Below, piece by piece: positions 25,574-33,806 of a DNA stretch of 64,000 bases. This stretch comes from Rheinheimera soli. GTDB taxonomy: Bacteria; Pseudomonadota; Gammaproteobacteria; Enterobacterales; Alteromonadaceae. The notes beneath the pieces were generated by a model. The model had not been told where the DNA came from and made no database searches. It saw nothing but the letters and a program-made list of their open reading frames with translations. Positions within the stretch are counted from its first letter, which is position 1. Every line of letters starts with the position of its first letter. The position numbers were made by a program, and so were the translations under genes. The stretch covers positions 62,001-126,000 of the forward strand of contig NZ_JAJOYU010000008.1 of the NCBI RefSeq assembly GCF_021290985.1, read 5' to 3'.

Positions 25574-25589
25574 TACCCCCAAATAGGTA
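25574..25589 (+). promoter_or_regulatory. NarL/NarP 7-2-7 site upstream of the moa-mod operon
   Basis: TACCCCC-AA-ATAGGTA (consensus except the seventh base) lies about 70 bp before the riboswitch, where the moaA promoter should be. It ties molybdenum-cofactor synthesis to nitrate. Confidence 0.78.
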
Positions 25590-25647
25590 TCCCACCCGCC
25601 ACTTGAAGGTCATATCAATAAATAGCTTGGCACTCTAACATTCATCT

Positions 25648-25787
25648 AACGCCGAGCGATGCGGGCTAAGTCCGGAACACCGGATACGTGATAGCAAACA
25701 GCAATCCGTCTTCATCTGCCGTGGTAATAGTGCCACCGGGCCTGATTGGAAACATTCAGACCTCCCCACTTGGAAAGGTGTGAAATA
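25648..25787 (+). ncRNA. Moco riboswitch (moaA leader, Moco RNA motif)
   Basis: The leader from about 25648 to the moaA start is rich in pairing: TCCGG-AACA-CCGGA (25671-25684), GTGG...CCAC (around 25721-25736), a CTGA...TCAG arm (25742-25759) and a final CCCCACTTGGAAAGGTG (25764-25780). The order and the GGAAAGG end near the ribosome binding site resemble the molybdenum-cofactor riboswitch described upstream of enterobacterial moaA. The AAGGTG in its last arm is also the Shine-Dalgarno of moaA, so folding would block translation when cofactor is plentiful. The call comes from recognition, without covariance scoring. Confidence 0.75.
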
Positions 25788-26759
25788 ATGCTTCAAGATC
25801 AATTTAGCCGAAGATTCAGCTACCTCAGACTATCGTTGACGGAAAGTTGTAATTTCCGTTGTAGCTACTGTCTACCAAATGGAAATGAATGCCATACACG
25901 TAGTAACGAACTCACATTGCCAGAAATAAAACGACTGGTTACGGCTTTCGCTATGGCGGGTACCCGGAAAATCAGATTAACAGGCGGAGAGCCGAGCCTT
26001 AGGCGCGATCTATGCGAAATTATCTCCATTTGCAAAGAAGTCCCCGGCATAGAAACCGTTGCAATGACCACAAATGGCTACAGACTAAAACGAGATATAA
26101 GTAGCTGGCTTGATGCAGGTTTAGATGCTTTGAACGTCAGTGTGGATAGTCTTGACCCTGCGACTTTTGAACTCATCACGGGACAGGACAAGCTGGCTGA
26201 AATCCTCGAAGGTATTGAACTGGCTACTGAACTTGGTATTAAAAAACTAAAGCTCAATACAGTGTTACTCAGGCAACACAATTCAGGTGCACTGCCGGAC
26301 TTTATGGACTTTGTGAAACACCGCGCAGTCACACTGAGATTCATTGAACTGATGCAAACCGGTGATAACAATGCTTTCTTTGCGCGTCAGCACCTCTCGG
26401 GTGATCAAATCAAACAGCAATTATTGGCTGCTGGCTGGTTACAAGCGGTGAAAGACAAAGATGCCGGACCTGCGCAAGAGTTTTATCATTCATCCCACCA
26501 AGGTGGTATTGGCTTGATTATGCCGTACAGCAAAGACTTTTGTGCGGATTGCAACAGACTCAGAGTCTCCAGTTTGGGAGAGCTGTATCTGTGTTTATTC
26601 ACCGAGCAACATCGTAGTCTTCGACACCTGTTACAACAGGATCAACCGCTTAAAGTTCAGCAGTTTTTGCAACAAAGTTTGCAATTTAAAAGCAGCAGTC
26701 ATCAACTCTCAGAGCAAAAAACCGGGGCAACACGCCATTTGGCAATGATTGGCGGCTGA
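25788..26759 (+). CDS. moaA: GTP 3',8-cyclase
   Basis: A 323-aa radical SAM enzyme for the first step of molybdenum-cofactor synthesis. The SAM cluster is C21-x3-C25-x2-C28 (CNFRCSYC). The C-terminal cluster is FCADCNRLRVSS then LYLC (C-x2-C-x13-C). TGGEP is near residue 68 and the chain ends in GG, as MoaA requires. ATG 25788 directly follows the riboswitch arm; upstream codons of the same frame (from 25746) lie in the riboswitch. It is the first gene of a nine-gene moa-mob-mod operon. Confidence 0.96.
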   Translation: MLQDQFSRRFSYLRLSLTESCNFRCSYCLPNGNECHTRSNELTLPEIKRLVTAFAMAGTRKIRLTGGEPSLRRDLCEIISICKEVPGIETVAMTTNGYRLKRDISSWLDAGLDALNVSVDSLDPATFELITGQDKLAEILEGIELATELGIKKLKLNTVLLRQHNSGALPDFMDFVKHRAVTLRFIELMQTGDNNAFFARQHLSGDQIKQQLLAAGWLQAVKDKDAGPAQEFYHSSHQGGIGLIMPYSKDFCADCNRLRVSSLGELYLCLFTEQHRSLRHLLQQDQPLKVQQFLQQSLQFKSSSHQLSEQKTGATRHLAMIGG

Positions 26760-26808
26760 TACAAACAACAGTCATCTTGGTATGCGATAGAAAGCGGGTG
26801 TAGCGGTA

Positions 26809-27369
26809 ATGCAAAGTGCAATAATTTTGGCTGGTGGTCGCTCCTCAAGAATGGGGCAAGACAAGGCGCTGTTAAAGCTACAAGGCAAGACATTGCTGCA
26901 TCGTGCAGTATCTCTGGTCAAAGCTGCTGGCATCAGTCAAATACTTATAAGCAGGAATGAACCCGGCTTTATCAATGATTTGTTCCCTGATACAGGGCCT
27001 TTGGCTGGTATTCAATCCGCCTTATTACATGTCAACGCAGATCATTGCCTGGTGTTGCCAGTAGATACCCCTTTACTTACTGCAGATTTACTGAAGTTGC
27101 TTCTACAACATCCTTGTAGCTGCTTTGCAGACTCCCCATTACCCGCAGTCATACCTAATACCAGTGAAGTAAAACACTGGTTATCAAATCAACTGCAACA
27201 AAAAACGCCGGACAGATCGGTTCAGCGTTTTTTGCAGCGCTTCGGTGTTGTGGAAATAAAGTGCCCGGACCAGCAAGCACTGGCCAATACCAATACACCG
27301 GATCAGTGGCAGCATGTGATAGAGCTCTGTGGGGATCATGCAAAAAACCTTCAGCACCATCAGCCATGA
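26809..27369 (+). CDS. mobA: Molybdenum cofactor guanylyltransferase
   Basis: 186 aa. It attaches GMP to Moco to make the bis-MGD cofactor that NarG uses. N-terminal AIILAGGRSSRMGQDKALLKLQGKTLLHR is the GTP-binding signature; then TGPLAGIQSAL (about 62-72) and LVLPVDTPLL (metal-binding Asp, about 84-93). 49 bp after moaA, 42 bp before moaB. Confidence 0.94.
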   Translation: MQSAIILAGGRSSRMGQDKALLKLQGKTLLHRAVSLVKAAGISQILISRNEPGFINDLFPDTGPLAGIQSALLHVNADHCLVLPVDTPLLTADLLKLLLQHPCSCFADSPLPAVIPNTSEVKHWLSNQLQQKTPDRSVQRFLQRFGVVEIKCPDQQALANTNTPDQWQHVIELCGDHAKNLQHHQP

Positions 27370-27411
27370 TGGGTGAAAAATTAGTCCGAATTTTCTGAGA
27401 GAGCATGCAAC

Positions 27412-27972
27412 ATGGCAAAAAAAACGAAGCCCTTTAAATCAGTCAATATCGCTGTTTTGACTATTTCAAATCGCCATACCTCAGACACTGATGAGAGTGG
27501 GCATTTAATCCATCAATTACTGGTCGACGCAGGACACAGCGTGACTTGTCACGAAATAGTCCAGTCGAATTTATATAAAATCAGAGCGATCGTTTCTCAA
27601 TTTATTGCGGATCCCGCTTGTCAGGTGATTATCCTCAACGGAGGCACAGGTTTTGCTCCGGATAATTGTACTGAAGAAGCACTGCTGCCCTTGCTGGATA
27701 AAAAAGTAGAAGGATTTGGCGAGCTGTTCCGTTACCTGTCCTACCAACAAATTGGTAGCTCAAGCATGCAGTCACGGGCCCTATCCGGCCTTGCCAATCA
27801 GACTTTGCTTTTTGCCATACCCGGCTCGCCCCCGGCATGTTCTCTCGCTATGGTAGCGCTCATACTACCGCAACTGGACGCGCGTCAGGGCCCATGCAAT
27901 TTTGTTGGGCAACTTTGTGATATCACCTCTGCTTGTAGTAAAGATTCGGGGAACGAAGAAGGTATTTTATGA
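27412..27972 (+). CDS. moaB: MoaB/Mog-family molybdopterin protein
   Basis: 186 aa, same fold as Mog: INIAVLTIS-type start (VNIAVLTISNRHTSDTDESG), then LNGGTGFAPDNCTEEALLPLLDKKVEGFGELFRYLSYQQIGSSSMQSRALSGL and FAIPGSPPACSLAM. FGELFR and SMQSRA are typical of MoaB. In E. coli MoaB is dispensable and its precise role is unclear. The usual TP of GGTGLTPRD is replaced by AP, so adenylation activity cannot be assumed. ATGA overlap with moaC shows tight coupling. Confidence 0.88.
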   Translation: MAKKTKPFKSVNIAVLTISNRHTSDTDESGHLIHQLLVDAGHSVTCHEIVQSNLYKIRAIVSQFIADPACQVIILNGGTGFAPDNCTEEALLPLLDKKVEGFGELFRYLSYQQIGSSSMQSRALSGLANQTLLFAIPGSPPACSLAMVALILPQLDARQGPCNFVGQLCDITSACSKDSGNEEGIL

Positions 27973-28532
27973 ACAATGACCCAAGTGTAACTGCAGCCCT
28001 CACACATTTAACCAAAGATGGCAGTGCCCAAATGGTGAATGTTGGGCATAAAGCAATCAGCTCCCGAAGAGCAGTAGCATCAGCTGTTGTGATGACCACG
28101 CCTGAAGTGGTGGGCTTGCTGTTATCTGCATCACTGAAAAAAGGGGACGCCTTTGCTTGTGCCCGTATTGCAGGGATCATGGCGGCCAAAAAAACCAGTG
28201 ATCTGATCCCACTCTGCCATAGCCTGCTGCTCAGCCAAGTCCAGGTGGAGTTCAGTGTGGATCAAAAATCAGGACAGGTAAAAATAATTACCTCTTGCGA
28301 GGTCAATGGAAATACAGGGGTAGAAATGGAAGCTCTGACTGCAGCAGCCGTTAGCGCACTGACTATCCATGATATGTGTAAGGCGGCAGACCCTGCTATC
28401 GTCATAACGGACATAAAACTTGAAGAGAAAACGGGTGGTAAATCTGGAGTCTGGACACGTGAAGACTATTTACAGCACAGAGCAGCCAATCCAGACCATA
28501 CTGTAGCCGACAAGAAACAAGGAAACCTCTGA
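27969..28532 (+). CDS. moaC: Cyclic pyranopterin monophosphate synthase
   Basis: 187 aa. It completes conversion of GTP to cPMP after MoaA. Conserved blocks: LTHLTKDGSAQMVNVGHKAISSRRA, KKGDAFACARIAGIMAAKKTSDLIPLCHSLLLS, GNTGVEMEALTAAAVSALTIHDMCKAADP, and EKTGGKSG. All catalytic-region residues (Lys, His, Glu, Asp of those blocks) are present. It is longer than E. coli MoaC (161 aa) by a C-terminal tail. It shares its last base with the moaD start. Confidence 0.95.
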   Translation: MNNDPSVTAALTHLTKDGSAQMVNVGHKAISSRRAVASAVVMTTPEVVGLLLSASLKKGDAFACARIAGIMAAKKTSDLIPLCHSLLLSQVQVEFSVDQKSGQVKIITSCEVNGNTGVEMEALTAAAVSALTIHDMCKAADPAIVITDIKLEEKTGGKSGVWTREDYLQHRAANPDHTVADKKQGNL

Positions 28533-28780
28533 TGATCAAGATCCTATTTTTTGGAGCCCTGCGCGAAAGATTGCAACAGGACAGCCTGAACCTTCCATTG
28601 ACAACAAGCTGCAGTGTTGAAGAGCTGCAGCATAAACTTTGTTTTCATTCACCAGCTTTTACCGAGTCATTCACCAGCGCAAATTTGCTTTGTGCGGTAA
28701 ACCAAAAACTTACAAAGAAGGATCAGATGATTCAAAGTGGTGATGAGGTTGCTTTTTTCCCCCCTGTAACAGGAGGATAA
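28532..28780 (+). CDS. moaD: Molybdopterin synthase sulfur-carrier subunit
   Basis: An 82-aa ubiquitin-like protein ending in VTGG; the C-terminal GG is thiocarboxylated (activated by MoeB, here at 11975-12751). IKILFFGALRERL at the start and DEVAFFPPVTGG at the end are the family hallmarks. Start overlaps the moaC stop (TGATG). Confidence 0.95.
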   Translation: MIKILFFGALRERLQQDSLNLPLTTSCSVEELQHKLCFHSPAFTESFTSANLLCAVNQKLTKKDQMIQSGDEVAFFPPVTGG

Positions 28781-28781
28781 A

Positions 28782-29255
28782 ATGACTGAGAAACAATCAG
28801 CAGCTATCACAGTAAAAGTTCAGACTGAGGATTTCTCTCAGGAACTGATTTACAAGCAGTTGGCCGCAATCCCCTATTGCGGCGCAATAGTCACCTTTGT
28901 CGGTCTGGTACGTGATCACCCTGAACTTGAGTTGAAGGCGCTGGAATTAGAACATTATCCGGGAATGACTGAGCACTGCCTGTACTCTATTGCTGAAGAG
29001 GCCGTTCAACGCTTTTCTTTGAAAGCAGTGCAGATAGTTCATCGTGTCGGTTATCTGACGCCAGAGCAGCAAATTGTAGTGGTTGGCGTCGCTGCAGGAC
29101 ATCGTTCCGATGCCTTTGCAGGTGCAGAATTCATCATGGATTATTTAAAAACCCAAGTCCCTATCTGGAAAAAGCAGCATGATACGTCAGGAACGCTGTG
29201 GGTAGAGGCGAAAACCAGCGATCAACAGCAATACAACAGGTGGTCGAAATGTTGA
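28782..29255 (+). CDS. moaE: Molybdopterin synthase catalytic subunit
   Basis: 157 aa. It joins with MoaD to convert cPMP to molybdopterin. Visible: CGAIVTFVGLVRDH, LELEHYPGMTE, VGYLTPEQQIVVVGVAAGHRSDAFAGAEFIMDYLKTQVPIWKKQ with the active-site Lys pair near residue 125. It begins one base after moaD and overlaps modA by 7 bases. Confidence 0.95.
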   Translation: MTEKQSAAITVKVQTEDFSQELIYKQLAAIPYCGAIVTFVGLVRDHPELELKALELEHYPGMTEHCLYSIAEEAVQRFSLKAVQIVHRVGYLTPEQQIVVVGVAAGHRSDAFAGAEFIMDYLKTQVPIWKKQHDTSGTLWVEAKTSDQQQYNRWSKC

Positions 29256-30034
29256 AACTCTGGCCAGCACAGTCCTTGTTAAATTTTTTTTGTAGCTTGC
29301 TTTGTCTTGTGAGTTTCAGCATCCATGCCGAACAACAGCTTGTACTCAGAGTTGCGGCAGCATCAGATTTACGTGACGCACTGAACGCTATTAGCCACGA
29401 ATTTCAACAAACTGAGCCGGGAATACCTGTTCAGATCGTATTTGGGTCGTCAGGAAAACTGAGCCAACAAATACAGCACGGAGCTCCTTATGATCTCTAT
29501 TTCTCTGCAGATATGCATTTCGCAGAACAGTTATGGCAAAAAGGTTTTGCCCAGCACGCACCAGTCGCTATCGGTATTGGCCATTTAGTTTTAGTCACAA
29601 GAGCTACACTTAAACCTGCAATCCAATTAGAAGACCTTGAGGCTCCGCACTTTCGCCATATAGCCATTGCTGAACCACAACACGCCCCCTATGGCGACAG
29701 AGCTAAACAAGCTTTAGAAAATAGCGGGCTTTGGAACAAACTGGAAAAAAAAATTGTATATGGAGAGAATGTCGCCAAGACTTTTCAACTGGTACAAAGC
29801 GGGGCAGCTGATGCAGCACTGGTTGGTATGGCATTGGTGACCAAACCAGAGCATACTCAACCATACCCAATCATAAACCAGAATTTGCACAGGCCTTTAG
29901 AAACGACTTTTGTCACGGTAAAAAGAGCGCAAAGTTCTGCAGAAATAACCTCCAGAGCTCACCAGTTCAGTGACTTTATGCGCTCAGACAAAGCACAAAA
30001 ACTACTGCTGAGTTATGGATTCACTGCCCCATGA
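29249..30034 (+). CDS. modA: Molybdate ABC transporter, periplasmic binding protein
   Basis: 261 aa with a signal peptide (MLKLWPAQSLLNFFCSLLCLVSFSIHA, cleavage about residue 27) and the ModA pattern LRVAAASDLRDALNAI, VFGSSGKLSQQI, PYDLYFSAD, EPQHAPYGDRAKQAL, GENVAKTFQLVQSGAADAALVG. The start is ATG 29249 inside the end of moaE, with GGTGG upstream, so it is translationally coupled; the same frame goes back to 29198 but that would lack a signal peptide start. It takes up molybdate for the cofactor made by the upstream genes. Confidence 0.94.
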   Translation: MLKLWPAQSLLNFFCSLLCLVSFSIHAEQQLVLRVAAASDLRDALNAISHEFQQTEPGIPVQIVFGSSGKLSQQIQHGAPYDLYFSADMHFAEQLWQKGFAQHAPVAIGIGHLVLVTRATLKPAIQLEDLEAPHFRHIAIAEPQHAPYGDRAKQALENSGLWNKLEKKIVYGENVAKTFQLVQSGAADAALVGMALVTKPEHTQPYPIINQNLHRPLETTFVTVKRAQSSAEITSRAHQFSDFMRSDKAQKLLLSYGFTAP

Positions 30035-30720
30035 ACCTTACGTTTCTAGACCTTAGCACCGAAGACTGGCAGGCTATTTGGTTGACGCTCAAATTGTGCA
30101 GCCTCACCACCCTGATATTGCTATGCATCGCTATTCCTTTGGCCTGGTGGCTGGCATTTGGTCAACAGAAACGTCATAGTTTCGTTGAGGCTTTGGTCAC
30201 TCTTCCTCTGGTGTTGCCTCCAACTGTGCTTGGTTTTTATCTTTTGCTGCTACTCAGTCCAAATCATGGCATTGGTCATTGGCTTACTGCAGCTGGACTA
30301 CCGCCCTTGTTGTTCAGTTTTGAGGGGCTTGTACTGGGGTCCGTGATTTATTCTCTACCATTTGCAGTACAACCTCTGAAGCAATGTTTTCGTAGCATTG
30401 GCTATCAACCTCTGGAGACAGCCGCATTACTGGGCGCTAAAAAGTTCGATAGGTTTTACAATGTGCTGCTGCCTCTGGCAAAACCAGGCTTAATAGCGGC
30501 AGCCAGCTTGAGTTTTGCCCATACCTTAGGTGAGTTTGGCATGATCATGATGATTGGCGGTAGTATAGCTGGCGAAACTAAAGTACTTTCCGTGCTTATT
30601 TACGATCACACTGAAGCCATGAATTACGACGCAGCCCATCAGCTGTCTTTTTTCCTGTTAGTGTTATCCGTTGTACTACTATTCATTCTAAATCGCTGGC
30701 AGCAGGATAGTCGCAGATGA
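30031..30720 (+). CDS. modB: Molybdate ABC transporter permease
   Basis: 229 aa, five or six membrane helices. The permease EAA loop reads LETAALLGAKKFDRFYNVLLPLAKPGLIAAASLSFAHTLGEFG (about 128-172). LPLVLPPTVLGFYLLLL is the ModB family signature. ATGA overlaps with both modA and modC. Confidence 0.94.
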   Translation: MNLTFLDLSTEDWQAIWLTLKLCSLTTLILLCIAIPLAWWLAFGQQKRHSFVEALVTLPLVLPPTVLGFYLLLLLSPNHGIGHWLTAAGLPPLLFSFEGLVLGSVIYSLPFAVQPLKQCFRSIGYQPLETAALLGAKKFDRFYNVLLPLAKPGLIAAASLSFAHTLGEFGMIMMIGGSIAGETKVLSVLIYDHTEAMNYDAAHQLSFFLLVLSVVLLFILNRWQQDSRR

Positions 30721-31934
30721 ACTACAGACACGACTTTATCCCTCCAGTGTCTGGTGGCAGGTTAGGCAAAGCTGCCGCTTACCTCAGGCAGCTGATGCAT
30801 TCAATCGTCCACTCCACTGACGTAAAAGAAACGCCCTGTTTAAAGAAACCAGAAGCGTCATCGTTATTGATCGATATTTCGCTTCAACGCCAGGGTTTCA
30901 AGTTACAGATAAACACGCACATTGCTTTAACAGGTATTACCGCCATTTTTGGGCGCTCAGGATCCGGCAAAACAAGCTTACTAAGAGCACTAGCCGGTCT
31001 TGAACCCAAGGTCACCGGAGATATCTGTTTTGGCGAGCAAGTCTGGCTTTCAGACACGTACAAATGTCCGGCAGAGCAAAGGCGAATTGGCTTAGTGAGT
31101 CAAAATGATTCACTGCTACCTCATCTCACTGTTGAACAAAATCTGCTATTTGGTTACCAGCGGACCAGTCCAGACTTACGTCAATTGCATCCAGAGGATA
31201 TCTATCAGCAGCTTGATTTAACCCCTCTGCTTCACAGATCTGTGCAGCAGTTGTCCGGCGGTCAGAAACAGAGAGTTGCTCTTGGCCGAGCACTACTGGC
31301 ACAACCCCAGTTATTGCTGCTCGATGAACCATTGAGCGCTCTGGATCGGATAGGAAGACAAGAGATTGTGCCCTATTTACGGAAGGTACTTATCGATATC
31401 AATATTCCAGTTTTGTTTATCAGCCACCAATTAGAGGATGTGGTACAACTGGCCGACTATCTGGTTTTGATCGAGCAGGGACAGCTAAAGGCTCAGGGAG
31501 CGCTAGCAAAATTACTGCACAGCGAGCCTGGATTGCAATCAGAAGCGATGAGTTTGTTATATGCCAGACAATTACCCAAGGATGAATTATTATCTTCATC
31601 CGTCAGCCCCTTTATCCTGAGTGCTCAGCAAATCTTATTGCCAGCGCCGCTGTCACAAAGTACGGCCTTGCCTAACACATGTAGATTAAGGATCCGGGCA
31701 AAAGACGTCAGTGTCAGCCTGCGACCTTTAGAACAGAGTTCGATACAGGTGCAGTTGCCTGTTCAGGTAAAGCACTGGCAGGCGACGTCACATCAAGCCG
31801 AATTACTTTTATATATGTCACTCAGTGATGGCCAACAACTGAGCGCTCAGATAAGCCAATACTCTTTCGACCAATTAGGCATTAAAAAAGACTGCAGACT
31901 TTATGCAAATATAAAGGCTGCAGCTATCAGTTGA
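30717..31934 (+). CDS. modC: Molybdate ABC transporter ATPase
   Basis: 405 aa. Walker A GRSGSGKTS (about residue 79), Q-loop, signature LSGGQKQRVALGRALL, Walker B LLLLDEPLSALD, switch His in ISHQLEDV. A C-terminal MOP-like molybdate-binding domain (about 320-403) ends the protein. It starts in an ATGA overlap with modB and carries about 48 extra N-terminal residues before the usual ModC start, longer than E. coli ModC (352 aa). The extension has no recognisable motif. An internal start would remove it, but none has a good ribosome binding site, so the coupled start is kept. Last gene of the moa-mod operon; convergent with the next gene, 10 bp apart. Confidence 0.92.
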   Translation: MNYRHDFIPPVSGGRLGKAAAYLRQLMHSIVHSTDVKETPCLKKPEASSLLIDISLQRQGFKLQINTHIALTGITAIFGRSGSGKTSLLRALAGLEPKVTGDICFGEQVWLSDTYKCPAEQRRIGLVSQNDSLLPHLTVEQNLLFGYQRTSPDLRQLHPEDIYQQLDLTPLLHRSVQQLSGGQKQRVALGRALLAQPQLLLLDEPLSALDRIGRQEIVPYLRKVLIDINIPVLFISHQLEDVVQLADYLVLIEQGQLKAQGALAKLLHSEPGLQSEAMSLLYARQLPKDELLSSSVSPFILSAQQILLPAPLSQSTALPNTCRLRIRAKDVSVSLRPLEQSSIQVQLPVQVKHWQATSHQAELLLYMSLSDGQQLSAQISQYSFDQLGIKKDCRLYANIKAAAIS

Positions 31935-31944
31935 TTATCATCTG

Positions 31945-33612
31945 CTAGATTGCCGGTAAGGCTTTTTTCTGCGCAGCTAGAAAACCATTTGCAAATGCCT
32001 GCAAACGCTCGCTGCGGCTATCCACCGGCAGTATCAGCTCGATTAATGTAAATTTTGTTGGTTCTTGTATCGCCATCATCATCGCTTGCTCTAATTCATC
32101 AAAATTTCTGACTTTATGACTCTCACCGCCCATGCCTTTGGCAATGACTGAGTAATCCCAGCCCTGGAGACAAGTAGAACTTAAATCGGGTGAAAAAGCT
32201 TTGATCATTTGCCAGCTACTATTGTTGAACAACAAGACAATAGGAGCAAAACCATATCTGGTGCAATGTCCAAGCTCCAGTCCCGTCATTTGGAAGGCAC
32301 CGTCGCCGACTAACACTAAAGGACGAAGACCTGTTGCAGCCTGGACACCCAGCGCAGCAGGCACCGCATATCCCATAGACGCATAAAATGATGGGGCTAA
32401 CAAGGTAGATGACCTCAGATGCAAAGACGCGAAAAGACAATCACCAATATCACTGACCACCGGAACAGTGGAAGAATGCTGGCTTAGTATCTCATCCACT
32501 ACAGCAACTGCGTTGACCGAATTAAAGCTATTCGCAGAACGAGTTCTTCTGCTTTTTAATCTGTTTTGTTTTGCAGCCTGAATAGGAAAAGATGGTAAAT
32601 CTGTTGAAAGCAAAATCGACAATAAATCCCGAATAGCCAAATCATGGAAGGCAAAGCCTGCCATTCTGAGTTCTCCCTGCTGGACAAGTATCGATTTTTC
32701 TATCGGAAACAATGCCTGATGAGCAGCAAAATTACTGTCGCTTTGAATAACTCCTAACTGAATGATTAAATCGGCGTCTCGGATCAGTTCATACTGAGAC
32801 TGATCCTTGCTGTCGATAAAAACCCCCGCATACAAAGGATGTAACTGGTCAACACAAGCTCGCCCCAGCAAAGTGGTCATCATAGGAATATTCAATTGGG
32901 AGGAAAGTTGCTCAACTAAAGCGCCAATCCCAAAACGGCGAACTCCAATACCACACAATAACACCGGATTTTTAGCTTGAACTAACCGTCTTTTAATTTC
33001 CTCTGCCGCAACTGACAACAGTTGTTTATGCTGAAGATCTGAATGAATTAAGGCGCTGCATAGCTTTGAATCCGACCGTTCAACATCTATGGCCGGGAGT
33101 ACCCAATTTGAAGCATCCCGAGGCATTTCAATCAATATTGGACGAGATTCCTTTAGGCAACAGTGAATGGCATGAGAAAGCTCTGCAGCCGCCGTATTCA
33201 CGTCATCTAACCTTACTTGTGCACAAGTAATCTCCCTATAAATATCCCGCTGGGAATCTACATGCCGTGCTTGATGGTGAATAACTAATTCCCTATTTAG
33301 TTCTTGTTTAGATGGAAAACCCGCGATAATGATAAGCGGAACCTGTTCCATATAAGCTTGAGCCACGGCATTTACAGCATTGAGCGCTCCGGCTCCATAG
33401 GTTAATACAGCAACAGAAGGTTTATTACTGATCCTTGCAGCACCGTCCGCAGCAAAGATGGCTGATGGCTCATGACTCAGGTAATAAAGTGGGATTTTTC
33501 CGGACTGTTCTATCGCTAAAAATAAAGGTAAGACGAAGTCACCCGGAATGCCGAAGATTTGCTGGGCACCAGTTTGTTGAATTTGCTCTAACAATAAATC
33601 GACCAGCTTCAT
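31945..33612 (-). CDS. TPP-dependent 2-oxo acid decarboxylase (indole/phenylpyruvate or pyruvate decarboxylase type)
   Basis: A 555-aa three-domain ThDP enzyme. The N-terminal domain has GIPGDFVLPLFLAI and LSHEPSAIFAADGAAR (with the catalytic Glu). A central Rossmann-like domain (about 190-325) follows. The C-terminal TPP-binding segment is GDGAFQMTGLELGHCTRYGFAPIVLLFNN (GDG-x(n)-NN). Substrate cannot be fixed from sequence; the HEP and GDF features favour an aryl- or alpha-keto acid decarboxylase over acetolactate synthase. ATG 33612 has GAGG upstream; a GTG two codons earlier is less likely. A perfect FNR box and NarL heptamers upstream show anaerobic, nitrate-linked expression. Confidence 0.82.
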   Translation of the reverse strand: MKLVDLLLEQIQQTGAQQIFGIPGDFVLPLFLAIEQSGKIPLYYLSHEPSAIFAADGAARISNKPSVAVLTYGAGALNAVNAVAQAYMEQVPLIIIAGFPSKQELNRELVIHHQARHVDSQRDIYREITCAQVRLDDVNTAAAELSHAIHCCLKESRPILIEMPRDASNWVLPAIDVERSDSKLCSALIHSDLQHKQLLSVAAEEIKRRLVQAKNPVLLCGIGVRRFGIGALVEQLSSQLNIPMMTTLLGRACVDQLHPLYAGVFIDSKDQSQYELIRDADLIIQLGVIQSDSNFAAHQALFPIEKSILVQQGELRMAGFAFHDLAIRDLLSILLSTDLPSFPIQAAKQNRLKSRRTRSANSFNSVNAVAVVDEILSQHSSTVPVVSDIGDCLFASLHLRSSTLLAPSFYASMGYAVPAALGVQAATGLRPLVLVGDGAFQMTGLELGHCTRYGFAPIVLLFNNSSWQMIKAFSPDLSSTCLQGWDYSVIAKGMGGESHKVRNFDELEQAMMMAIQEPTKFTLIELILPVDSRSERLQAFANGFLAAQKKALPAI

Positions 33613-33668
33613 AATCACACCTCACATTTTTAGTTCACAAAGTGTGCGGCGAAGCTGGCTGGGTATTA

Positions 33669-33682
33669 TTGATTTAGATCAA
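33669..33682 (-). promoter_or_regulatory. FNR box upstream of the TPP decarboxylase gene
   Basis: TTGAT-TTAG-ATCAA, perfect FNR consensus, centred about 63 bp from ATG 33612. Two adjacent NarL-type heptamers in direct orientation, TACCACC (33719-33725) and TACCCCT (33726-33732), lie 50 bp further upstream. Confidence 0.85.
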
Positions 33683-33806
33683 GCTGTGCAACAGACAAGG
33701 ATGGCAATAAGGGGGTACTACCACCTACCCCTCTCTGCTCTTGCTAAAAAACTGCGGCTAACCAACTGAGAGGTTTACAGACAAAAAAGCGTTAAGGATC
33801 ATTGAA

